Shown here: positions 1-6,876 of the stretch, piece after piece | Position numbering within the stretch: position 1 is the first letter of the stretch | Layout of the letters: the number at the start of each line of letters is the position of its first letter | DNA from: CBDBFH01 sp965204775 | GTDB lineage: Bacteria; Pseudomonadota; Alphaproteobacteria; JAPOUT01; G958296285 | Length of the DNA stretch: 64,000 bases | Direction: 5' to 3' | NCBI GenBank assembly: GCA_965204775.1 | Contig: CBDBFH010000008.1 | Coordinates: 62,001 to 126,000, forward strand | Notes under the pieces: generated by a model | Told to the model about the DNA's origin: nothing | Databases searched by the model: none | Seen by the model: the letters and a program-made list of their open reading frames with translations, nothing else | Position numbers and translations under genes: made by a program

Positions 1-144
1 CATAATTGCGGTCTGATCAAGACCGGTTCGCTCTCGCGTTCCGAGCGGACGGCGAAGTATAATCGCCTGATCCGGATCGAGGAGATGCTGGGCGGCGAGG
101 CCTGCTATGCCGGTCCGGGTCTGGTTGCCGACAGGGAATGGTGA
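1..144 (+). CDS. eno: Enolase, C-terminal fragment (5' end outside window)
   Basis: Only the last 47 codons are visible, read in frame from base 1 to the TGA at 142-144. The peptide contains IKTGSLSRSERTAKYN followed by LIRIEEMLG. This matches the conserved C-terminal end of enolase, where the Lys and the SRS(D/E)R segment contribute to the phosphoenolpyruvate/2-phosphoglycerate site. Enolase interconverts 2-phosphoglycerate and phosphoenolpyruvate in cytosolic glycolysis. The stop codon overlaps the probable start of lipA as TGATG, so the two are probably translationally coupled. The upstream part cannot be assessed here. Confidence 0.9.
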   Translation, partial: HNCGLIKTGSLSRSERTAKYNRLIRIEEMLGGEACYAGPGLVADREW

Positions 145-1064
145 TGGAGGCGCCCCCACAAGAAGATGTTTTGCGCCGGAGGCCCGGCCCTCGGTTGCCG
201 CGCTGGCTTAAGGTTCGCATTCCCGGCGGCCCCGGCTATGCGCGCACGAAGGCGATTGTGCGCCGCCGGGGTCTGGCGACGGTCTGTGAGGAGGCGGCCT
301 GCCCCAATATCGGCGAGTGCTGGGCGAAGTCCCATGCGACCCTGATGATCATGGGGGAGATTTGCACGCGGGCCTGTGCGTTCTGCAATGTGCGGACGGG
401 CAGGCCGGGGCCTCTCGACCCCGGCGAACCGGCCCGCGCCGGGGCGGCGGTGGCCGAAATGGGCCTGTCTCATGTTGTTATTACCTCGGTTGACCGGGAT
501 GACCTGGCCGACGGCGGCGCGGAGCATTTTGCCTGCGTCTTGCGGGCGATCCGGGCGGCGGCCCCCGGCACGACGATTGAGGCGCTGACCCCTGATTTCC
601 GCAACAAATCGGGTGCGCTGGAGAAACTTCTGGCCGCCCGGCCTGATGTCTTCAATCACAATCTGGAGACTGTTCCCCGCCTCTACCGGACGATCCGGCG
701 AGGGAGCCGCTATGCGCATTCCTTGTCGCTGCTGGAGCGGGCCAGAAGCCTTGCTCCGGGGGTTTTCACCAAATCGGGCCTGATGGCCGGTCTGGGCGAG
801 AGCCGGGAAGAACTCCGGGAGGTGATGCAGGACATGCGCCGGGCCGGGGTGGATTTCATCACAATCGGCCAATATCTGCGTCCGACCGCGGCGCATGCGC
901 CGGTGGCGCGGTTTGTGCCTCCGGAGGAATTCGACGAGATCGCCGGGGAGGCCTGGGCGCTGGGCTTCTCGATGGTCGCCTCCGGGCCGCTGGTGCGCTC
1001 CTCCTATCACGCGGAGCGGGACTTCGCCCGCCTCAAGGCCCTCAAGGCGCGTGCCGAACATTGA
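144..1064 (+). CDS. lipA: Lipoyl synthase (radical SAM)
   Basis: Inserts two sulfurs into protein-bound octanoate to form lipoate on 2-oxoacid dehydrogenase E2 and GcvH subunits. Numbered from the ATG at 144, Cys48, Cys53 and Cys59 form the CX4CX5C auxiliary cluster motif typical of LipA. Cys74, Cys78 and Cys81 form the radical-SAM CX3CX2C. The length of 306 residues is normal. An in-frame ATG lies six bases upstream at 138, but AGGGA at 133-137 is correctly spaced only for the ATG at 144. The gene overlaps the enolase stop and its 3' end overlaps the next gene, so this is a tight operon. In many alphaproteobacteria pyruvate dehydrogenase genes lie between eno and lipA; here there are none. 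Confidence 0.97.
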   Translation: MEAPPQEDVLRRRPGPRLPRWLKVRIPGGPGYARTKAIVRRRGLATVCEEAACPNIGECWAKSHATLMIMGEICTRACAFCNVRTGRPGPLDPGEPARAGAAVAEMGLSHVVITSVDRDDLADGGAEHFACVLRAIRAAAPGTTIEALTPDFRNKSGALEKLLAARPDVFNHNLETVPRLYRTIRRGSRYAHSLSLLERARSLAPGVFTKSGLMAGLGESREELREVMQDMRRAGVDFITIGQYLRPTAAHAPVARFVPPEEFDEIAGEAWALGFSMVASGPLVRSSYHAERDFARLKALKARAEH

Positions 1065-1521
1065 CCTGCGGCGGGAGAGCCGCCATCCGCCTGGCTTCCT
1101 TTTCGATCTGGTCGCCGACATTGAACGCTACCCGGAATTTCTGCCGGTCTGCACCGGGGCCGGAATTCTCAGCCGGGAAGGGGAAGTTCTGACCGCCGAA
1201 CTTGCGCTGGACTACCGCCTGATCCATATGCGTTTCGCCAGTTGCGTCCGCCTCGACCGCGAGGTCCTGACCATTGAGGCCGAACTTCTGCGCGGCCCCT
1301 TCCGGCATTTGACCTGTCTCTGGAGGTTTTTCAAACAGGGTAAGAAAACAGAGATAACCATCTCTATCGATTACGAATTTTCGAGTTTTTCCCTGCGCCG
1401 GGTGGCGGAGCCTCTGATGGATTTTGCGGTCCGGAGCATGGTCCGCCGCTTTGAGGAACGCGCCGATGCACTGGCCGCTTCCGACCTGAAGGTCATCGGA
1501 GCAGGGAAAAATAAATCTTGA
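1051..1521 (+). CDS. COQ10/RatA-like START-fold protein
   Basis: Protein of 156 residues resembling the polyketide-cyclase/START family (COQ10 of mitochondria, RatA in bacteria). Recognisable features are FDLVADIERYPEFLPVC near the N-terminus, an alternating beta-rich centre and a C-terminal helix ending in VRRFEERADAL. Family members bind ubiquinone-type lipids or act on respiration; RatA was reported to affect ribosome association. Here I infer a quinone-related role from the alphaproteobacterial neighbourhood next to lipA. The start is a GTG at 1051, inside the end of lipA (14-base overlap); no ATG is available in frame before the conserved region. Downstream the usual cinA neighbour is separated by an inserted AT-richer segment. 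Confidence 0.85.
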   Translation: MPNIDLRRESRHPPGFLFDLVADIERYPEFLPVCTGAGILSREGEVLTAELALDYRLIHMRFASCVRLDREVLTIEAELLRGPFRHLTCLWRFFKQGKKTEITISIDYEFSSFSLRRVAEPLMDFAVRSMVRRFEERADALAASDLKVIGAGKNKS

Positions 1522-1613
1522 AAACCCTATTTTAAGGTCTTGACTTTCTCCTTTAGTTTGCCAATATTTAATCTTGATTCAGAGATTGAACAGCAACCCG
1601 AGAACAGGATTCC

Positions 1614-2033
1614 ATGAAAATCATGCAGGTCTGCAAGCGGTTCCCCACTCAAGAAAGCTGCATCGCTTATCTTGAGCAGGCTCGTTGGCGAGGCAGGCCG
1701 ACTTGCCCTTACTGTCGGTCCACTAAGACCGCCCGCAACCAGCATCGTCATCGTTGCTACAACTGCAAAACCTCGTTCAGCGTGGTGGTTGGTACGATCT
1801 TCCACCATACCCACCTACCACTACAAAAGTGGTTTCTGGCGATCATGCTAATACTGAATGCCAAGAAGGTGCCTTCAGCACTTCAGCTTGCCCGTGATCT
1901 TCAAGTCAACAAGAACACAGCATGGCGGATCATGAGGCAGATTCGTGATACCAGCATGCAAGCCGAACAACGCAGACTGCTAACCGGCCTCGCCGAATCT
2001 GCTAACGCTCTAACCTCCTCAACCAGACTCTAG
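1614..2033 (+). CDS. Truncated IS1595-family transposase (N-terminal zinc-ribbon domain only)
   Basis: The 139-residue product begins like IS1595-type transposases. It has a zinc ribbon with CPYC at 31-34 and CYNC at 48-51, then the SVVVGTIFHHTHLPLQKWF segment and a helix-turn-helix-like LARDLQVNKNTAWRIMRQIR. The family continues for roughly another 150 residues with a DDE catalytic domain. Here the frame ends soon after LLTGLAE, exactly where the first catalytic Asp is expected, so it cannot be an active transposase by itself. It may be a remnant, or a zinc-ribbon/HTH DNA-binding protein retained without the nuclease. It is the first of three co-directional genes in an AT-richer segment inserted between the COQ10-like gene and cinA. 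Confidence 0.8.
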   Translation: MKIMQVCKRFPTQESCIAYLEQARWRGRPTCPYCRSTKTARNQHRHRCYNCKTSFSVVVGTIFHHTHLPLQKWFLAIMLILNAKKVPSALQLARDLQVNKNTAWRIMRQIRDTSMQAEQRRLLTGLAESANALTSSTRL

Positions 2034-2043
2034 GAGATAAGAA

Positions 2044-2940
2044 ATGAGGAAAGCACTGAAAGTTGTTGCGGGCGCGCCGGATCGACCTCTGGTCATCGGA
2101 AATATTGAAATACCTTGCTATGTGCTTGAAGACGAAACGCGAGTACTTAGTCAGCGCGGATTTCTTCGAGCTATGGGCCGTTCAGAGAGTCTGAATTCAA
2201 GGTCAGTAGCTGGCAAAGGTGGACTTCCAGTATTCCTGGCTTCTGAAAGGCTGAAGCAGTTTGTTTCCAAAAAATTGGCAGAGATAATACAACCTGTAGA
2301 ATTCCAACCTCCGGATGGAGGGAGATCGGCTTATGGGTATAGGGCTGTAGTTTTGCCACAGGTTTGTACAGTCTTTTTGGAAGCCCGAGACGCAGGAGCG
2401 CTACTTCCATCTCAGAAACATATCGCTAAACGGGCTGAAACCGTAATACGTGGCCTTGCCACCGTTGGTATCATCGCACTTGTTGACGAGGCAACCGGGT
2501 ACCAAGAAATTCGTGAGCGGCGCGCTCTCGCGACCATCCTCGAGCGATTCATTTCCCAAGAATTACAACCGTGGACTAAGACATTCCCCTACGAGTTCTA
2601 CCAGTTAATCTACAAATTGCGGGGTTGGTCTGTACCGCATGGGCACAAACGGACGCCGCTTATTGGACGCCTCACCAATGATCTCGTCTATAACAGGCTC
2701 GCGCCTGGCTTATTGAACGAGCTGAAGCAGCGTAATCCAAAACTTTCTACTGGCTATCGCAGGAACCGACATCATCAGTGGTTCACACAGGATTTTGGGC
2801 ACCCAAAACTCAAAGAGCATCTAGCTGGTGTCATGGCGCTAATGCGCGCCGCACCAAACTGGCGTGCGTTTGAACGTAGTCTCAATCGTGCCTACCACAA
2901 ACACGGTGTACAGCCGGAGATGCACCTTGAGGACGAATAG
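2044..2940 (+). CDS. P63C domain-containing protein
   Basis: The product is 298 residues. The C-terminal half from about residue 178 matches the P63C domain: WTKTFPYEFYQLIYKLRGW, then PLIGRLTNDLVYNRLAPG, then GYRRNRHHQWFTQDFGHPKL. The N-terminal half has no motif I can assign. P63C proteins are of unknown biochemical function and are often carried by phages or mobile islands. A good Shine-Dalgarno (AGGAGAT, about 2034) precedes the ATG, ten bases after the stop of the transposase fragment, so the two are probably cotranscribed. Codon usage is visibly less GC-rich than in the flanking lipA and cinA genes, consistent with horizontal acquisition. Confidence 0.82.
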   Translation: MRKALKVVAGAPDRPLVIGNIEIPCYVLEDETRVLSQRGFLRAMGRSESLNSRSVAGKGGLPVFLASERLKQFVSKKLAEIIQPVEFQPPDGGRSAYGYRAVVLPQVCTVFLEARDAGALLPSQKHIAKRAETVIRGLATVGIIALVDEATGYQEIRERRALATILERFISQELQPWTKTFPYEFYQLIYKLRGWSVPHGHKRTPLIGRLTNDLVYNRLAPGLLNELKQRNPKLSTGYRRNRHHQWFTQDFGHPKLKEHLAGVMALMRAAPNWRAFERSLNRAYHKHGVQPEMHLEDE

Positions 2941-2951
2941 GAGAATAAGAA

Positions 2952-3134
2952 ATGCGGAACTTTCTATGTGGCCTATTAATAGGAATTGCAATTGCAACAG
3001 CGACAAACGCTTATGCTGCGACCATTGTAGGCAGTAGCAGCTTTCTTTCAGGGTGGGCTGTCACAATTAATGGTGACACTGTTTGCTATGATCCCTTCGT
3101 GTGGTCAAGTGTAAGAGAAATAGAATGCTACTAA
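2952..3134 (+). CDS. Small secreted protein, function unknown
   Basis: A 60-residue product with a clear Sec signal: Arg near the N-terminus, hydrophobic core LLIGIAIATA, and a probable cleavage after NAYA. The mature part is only about 37 residues (TIVGSSSFLSGWAVTINGD then VCYDPFVWSSVREIECY) with two Cys that could form a disulfide in the periplasm. It is preceded by AGGAGA, eleven bases after the P63C stop, with a linker almost identical to the one before the P63C gene. I do not recognise a characterised family. AT-rich codon use matches the rest of the inserted segment. Confidence 0.6.
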   Translation: MRNFLCGLLIGIAIATATNAYAATIVGSSSFLSGWAVTINGDTVCYDPFVWSSVREIECY

Positions 3135-3191
3135 AACCCTGTTATAATGTTGTAATGAGATTAAGGAGTCTTAGACTAGGAATCTTTGGGA

Positions 3192-3686
3192 TCAGAGTTC
3201 GTCGAGCAGTTTTCCGGTCAGGATGAGGGCGCGGCGCACGGTGCTCTCGCGGATGGCGGTGCGGCCCAATTTGCCGAAATGGCAGGTTTCCTCAATCAGC
3301 TTGCCGTCCGCCGCCGCCGCCAGATGAACGAGGCCAACCGGCTTCCGGGCGCTGCCGCCGCCCGGCCCGGCAATCCCGGTGATCGCCACCGCCAGATCGC
3401 TGCCTGCTTTCTTCCGCGCGCCTTCGGCCATCGCGCGAGCCGCTTCGGCGCTGACCGAGCCGTGCCGGTCGAGAACCGAGTCCGGCACATTCAGGATGAT
3501 CTCCTTCGCCTTATTCGCGTAAGTGACGAAACCGCAAAGAAAAACATCGGACGATCCGGCGACTTCGGTCAGGCAGGCCGAGAGCAATCCGCCGGTGCAG
3601 GACTCGGCGGCGGCGAGGGTCATCTTGCGCGCGCGGGCCTGATCCAGAAGCGCACGTGCCCGGTTGACGAGGTCGAAGTCAATCAT
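3192..3686 (-). CDS. cinA: CinA C-terminal domain / nicotinamide-nucleotide amidohydrolase (PncC-like)
   Basis: A single-domain CinA-C protein of 164 residues. The conserved AAAESCTGGLLSACLT lies near residue 26; GFVTYANKAK and AITGIAGPGGG follow. This family deamidates nicotinamide mononucleotide to nicotinate mononucleotide in NAD salvage. The COG1058 N-terminal half found in full-length CinA is absent, as in many proteobacteria. The start is the ATG at 3686, which overlaps the stop of pgpA as ATGA; an upstream extension would lie inside pgpA. It is the last gene of ispDF-pgpA-cinA. Confidence 0.92.
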   Translation of the reverse strand: MIDFDLVNRARALLDQARARKMTLAAAESCTGGLLSACLTEVAGSSDVFLCGFVTYANKAKEIILNVPDSVLDRHGSVSAEAARAMAEGARKKAGSDLAVAITGIAGPGGGSARKPVGLVHLAAAADGKLIEETCHFGKLGRTAIRESTVRRALILTGKLLDEL

Positions 3687-4198
3687 TGCAGCTGCATAGA
3701 GGTTAATGAGAGCGCCGTATCGCCCCCCCAATATAGCGCGGCGGCATAGAGACCGGCGGCGAGATCGTCAAGCATGATCCCCCAGGCCCCCGGCAGGCGT
3801 CTTTCGATCAGGCGGATCGGGAAGGGCTTCAGAATATCGCAGAGGCGAAAGAGGAGGAAGGCAACCGTATAGCCCTGGATCGTCAGGGGCGCGGCCAGCA
3901 AGGCGAGGCAGACTCCGGCGGCCTCGTCGATCACCACGACTTGCGGGTCGGGGGTCCGGAAGGCCCTGGCGGCCCGGTCGGCGGCCCAGAGGCCGCAGAG
4001 GAAAAACCCGCCCGCCAGCAGGAGCAGTCCGGCTATTCCGGCGCTCCACTGGACAAGGGCGGCGGCGGGCAGCGCGGCGAGCGTCCCCCAGCTGCCCGGC
4101 GCGCCGGGCAACCTCCCTGCGCCGAACAGACTCGCCGCCAGCAAAGCCGGATCGCCCCGGCGAACCCCGGAGGGGAGGGGGGTGAGCAAGCGCCTCAT
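3683..4198 (-). CDS. pgpA: Phosphatidylglycerophosphatase A
   Basis: Dephosphorylates phosphatidylglycerol phosphate to phosphatidylglycerol at the inner membrane. The 171-residue protein has the family landmarks PGSWGTLAALP near the N-terminus, VVIDEAAG, FRLCDILKPFPI and GIMLDDLAAGLYAA. These carry the acidic metal-binding residues between hydrophobic membrane segments (e.g. GLLLLAGGFFLCG). It overlaps both neighbours by ATGA junctions (with ispDF at 4195-4198 and cinA at 3683-3686), implying coupled translation. Confidence 0.94.
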   Translation of the reverse strand: MRRLLTPLPSGVRRGDPALLAASLFGAGRLPGAPGSWGTLAALPAAALVQWSAGIAGLLLLAGGFFLCGLWAADRAARAFRTPDPQVVVIDEAAGVCLALLAAPLTIQGYTVAFLLFRLCDILKPFPIRLIERRLPGAWGIMLDDLAAGLYAAALYWGGDTALSLTSMQLQ

Positions 4199-5367
4199 CT
4201 GGACCGGCCCGCCGGCCTATCCGGCGGGAACCGGCAGGAGGCAATCGCATGGGCGGCGATTCCCTCGGAGGCGGTGAAGCCCATGCCGTCGGTGGTGGTC
4301 GCTTTGACGTTGACGAAGGCCGGGTCCAGATCGAGCAGGGCGGCGATATTGCGGCGGATTTTCTCGCGGTGCGGCGCAAGCGCCGGGGCGGCGGCGATCA
4401 GGGTCAGATCGGCGTTGACCGGTTTGCCCCCCGCCGCCTGGATCAAATTCAGGGCATGGGAGACGAAGCGGGCGGAATCGGCGTTCTTCCATCGCGGATC
4501 GGAGGAGGGGAAGATCTGGCCGATATCGCCGCCGCCCACCGCGCCCAGCAAAGCGTCGGTCAGGGCGTGGAGGAGGGGATCGGCGTCGGAATGTCCGGCA
4601 AGCCCCTGCTCATGGGGGACAGCGACCCCCCCCAGCATGACGTGATCGCCTGCCTCAAAGCGGTGCGCATCGAAGCCATGCCCGACCTGCGTCCGCCAGG
4701 CCCCCAGAAGGCGCTCGGCGAAGGCGAGGTCTTCCTCATAGGTGAGTTTGATGTTCTCGTGTGCGCCGGGAACGAATGTGAGTCTGCGCCCGGTTTGCGC
4801 CGCCAGCGCCATGTCGTCGGGAAAATCCTTGCCCTCCGCCATGCGGTGAGCATTGAGAATAGCCTCGAAATGGAAGGCTTGCGGCGTTTGCACATGAAAA
4901 ACATTGCTTCGGGAAAGTGTTTCAAATCTTTCATTTTTATTGATTTTTTTCATGCTATCTGTCGCCGGAAGCGCTGGAGCGGCCCCCTCATGACTTTCGA
5001 GGGCGTGTAGCAGAGTCCCGATCAAATCCGGGGGGCAGAGGGGTCTGGCCCCGTCATGGATAAGAACGAATTCCGGCGGATTGTCCTCAAGTCCCAGCCG
5101 CTCTAGACCGGCGCGCACCGAATCCGTCCGCGTCCTACCTCCGGGGATGGGGGCAAGAAGTTTGGCGATGCCTGCCCCGGCTCTTTGAAATCTGGCGCGG
5201 TCTTCCTCCCGGATCACCGGCAAAATCGCTCCCACCGCCTCATGGGCGGCAAAAGGCGCAATCGCCCGGCGAATAACCGGCAGACCCCCCAAAGCCCGGA
5301 ACAATTTGCCCCCACCCATCCGGTTACCCGACCCTGCCGCAACGATTATCGCCGCCACTCGCTTCAT
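4195..5367 (-). CDS. ispDF: Bifunctional IspD/IspF of the MEP isoprenoid pathway
   Basis: A 390-residue fusion. The N-terminal part (about 1-225) is 2-C-methyl-D-erythritol 4-phosphate cytidylyltransferase, with IIVAAGSGNRMGGGKLF for CTP binding and VLIHDGARPL. The C-terminal part (about 227-385) is 2-C-methyl-D-erythritol 2,4-cyclodiphosphate synthase, with GHGFDAHRF (Asp and His metal ligands), GLAGHSDADPLLHA and GDIGQIFPSSD. It performs two non-consecutive steps towards isopentenyl diphosphate in the cytosol. Fused IspDF is common in alpha- and epsilonproteobacteria. The ATG at 5367 follows a good purine-rich ribosome site (AAGGTGAGG). It is divergent from trkA. Confidence 0.96.
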   Translation of the reverse strand: MKRVAAIIVAAGSGNRMGGGKLFRALGGLPVIRRAIAPFAAHEAVGAILPVIREEDRARFQRAGAGIAKLLAPIPGGRTRTDSVRAGLERLGLEDNPPEFVLIHDGARPLCPPDLIGTLLHALESHEGAAPALPATDSMKKINKNERFETLSRSNVFHVQTPQAFHFEAILNAHRMAEGKDFPDDMALAAQTGRRLTFVPGAHENIKLTYEEDLAFAERLLGAWRTQVGHGFDAHRFEAGDHVMLGGVAVPHEQGLAGHSDADPLLHALTDALLGAVGGGDIGQIFPSSDPRWKNADSARFVSHALNLIQAAGGKPVNADLTLIAAAPALAPHREKIRRNIAALLDLDPAFVNVKATTTDGMGFTASEGIAAHAIASCRFPPDRPAGRSR

Positions 5368-5397
5368 TGCCGCCTCACCTTCTTTGAACCGGTTTGG

Positions 5398-5415
5398 TTA
5401 ATCATATTCGATTAA
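5398..5415. promoter_or_regulatory. Perfect inverted repeat in the ispDF/trkA divergent promoter region
   Basis: TTAATC-ATATTC-GATTAA: two perfect six-base arms around a six-base spacer. It sits in the AT-rich middle of the 126-base gap between the divergent ispDF and trkA starts. The placement and symmetry fit an operator for a dimeric regulator, but no specific regulator is recognised and a chance palindrome in AT-rich DNA is possible. Confidence 0.3.
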
Positions 5416-5493
5416 TCTATGACATATATACGTGCGGGATATAGGTATGGGAAAGAGGGCAGGGCCTGCCGTCTTTCGGATTCGGATCGTTCC

Positions 5494-6873
5494 ATGAAAG
5501 CCATCATCTGCGGCGCGGGATTTGTCGGCCAGGGGATCGCCCGCCAGCTGGCCGGGGAGAAGAACGAGGTGACGATCATTGATCAGTCGCCCGGCCTGTT
5601 GCGCGAGATTTCCGAGACGCTGGATGTGCGCGTGGTGATCGGCCACGGCTCCCACCCCGACACGCTGGAGCAGGCCGGGGCGCGCGAGGCCGACATTCTG
5701 ATAGCGGTCACCGCCGAAGACGAAGTCAACATGATGATCTGCCAGATTGCCTACAGCCTCTTCAAGGTGCCGCGCAAGGTTGCGCGCATCCGCCATCAGA
5801 GTTACACGAACAATATCTGGAAGGGCCTGTTTGACGACCGGGAGATTCCGGTGGACGTCGTGATTTCGCCGGAGGTGGAATTGGGGCGGGCGGTTTTGCG
5901 CCGTCTGGAGGTTCCGGGGGCTTTTGAGGCGATTGACTTCGCCGGGGGCCGGGTGCGGCTGGCCGGGATCGCCATCGAAGAAGACTGTCCGGTGGCGGAG
6001 ACTCCGCTCGACCAGCTGCCCGGCCTGTTCCCCGGACTGCGCAGCATGGTGAGCGGCATTGCCCGGCAGGGGCAAATGATCGTTCCTCACGGCAGCGACC
6101 ATATTGAAGCCGGGGATGATGTCTATTTCATCGCCGATGCGCGGGATGTCAGCCGGACGCTGGCGATTTTCGGCCATCAGGAGAGCCGGGCGCGGCGGAT
6201 TCTGATTGCCGGGGCGAGCGAGGTCGCGCTTTATGTCGCCGGGCAGCTGGAGCGCCTGCCCGGCTCGCCGGTGACGGTGCGCCTGATCGAGCCGGACCGG
6301 ACCCGCGCGATTGCCGCCGCCGATGCGCTGCAAAAAAGCATTGTCCTGCATGGCAGCCCCTTCGACGCCGAACTCCTGCGCGAAGCCGGGGTCGCCCAGA
6401 GCGAAGCCTTCGTCGCCCTCTCCCCCAGTGACGAGACCAATATGCTCAGCGCCGTCATGGCCAAGCACGAAGGCAGTCAGCGCGCGATCTGCCTCTACAA
6501 CAACCGCTCCTACCGGCCTTTGATGCGCCGCCTCGGGATTGACGCCTATCTGAGCCGCTCGGCCCTGACCATCTCGACCATCCTGCGCCACACCCGGCGC
6601 GGCCCGATCTCCGCGCTCCACTCGCTGCAGGAGGGGGCCGCCGAGGTCATTGAGGCGACCGCCATGGAGACCGCCCGCATCGTCGGCCAGAATCTGCGCG
6701 ACGCCGCCATCCCCGACGGCATCAAACTGGGCGCAATCTGGCGCAGAGACGATTTCGTCATGCCCGAAAACGAAGCCGAAATCCGCCCCGGCGACAAGGT
6801 CGTCCTCTTCTCCCTCGCCGATCAGATCCCGGAGGTTGAAAATCTCTTCCGGGTTGGCGTCGCCTACTTCTAG
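5494..6873 (+). CDS. trkA: Trk system potassium uptake protein TrkA
   Basis: Cytosolic nucleotide-binding regulator of the TrkH K+ channel. The protein has 459 residues, the usual size for the two-lobed form. RCK/TrkA-N Rossmann motifs occur at the start (IICGAGFVGQGIARQLA) and again near residue 238 (LIAGASEVALYVAGQLE). Each is followed by a TrkA-C lobe (first near IDFAGGRVRLAGIAI, second near GDKVVLFSL). The start was set at the ATG at 5494 because the dinucleotide-binding strand begins there. The earlier ATG at 5419 would add 25 unconserved residues. TrkH follows three bases later, giving a trkAH operon. Confidence 0.95.
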   Translation: MKAIICGAGFVGQGIARQLAGEKNEVTIIDQSPGLLREISETLDVRVVIGHGSHPDTLEQAGAREADILIAVTAEDEVNMMICQIAYSLFKVPRKVARIRHQSYTNNIWKGLFDDREIPVDVVISPEVELGRAVLRRLEVPGAFEAIDFAGGRVRLAGIAIEEDCPVAETPLDQLPGLFPGLRSMVSGIARQGQMIVPHGSDHIEAGDDVYFIADARDVSRTLAIFGHQESRARRILIAGASEVALYVAGQLERLPGSPVTVRLIEPDRTRAIAAADALQKSIVLHGSPFDAELLREAGVAQSEAFVALSPSDETNMLSAVMAKHEGSQRAICLYNNRSYRPLMRRLGIDAYLSRSALTISTILRHTRRGPISALHSLQEGAAEVIEATAMETARIVGQNLRDAAIPDGIKLGAIWRRDDFVMPENEAEIRPGDKVVLFSLADQIPEVENLFRVGVAYF

Positions 6874-6876
6874 GCT

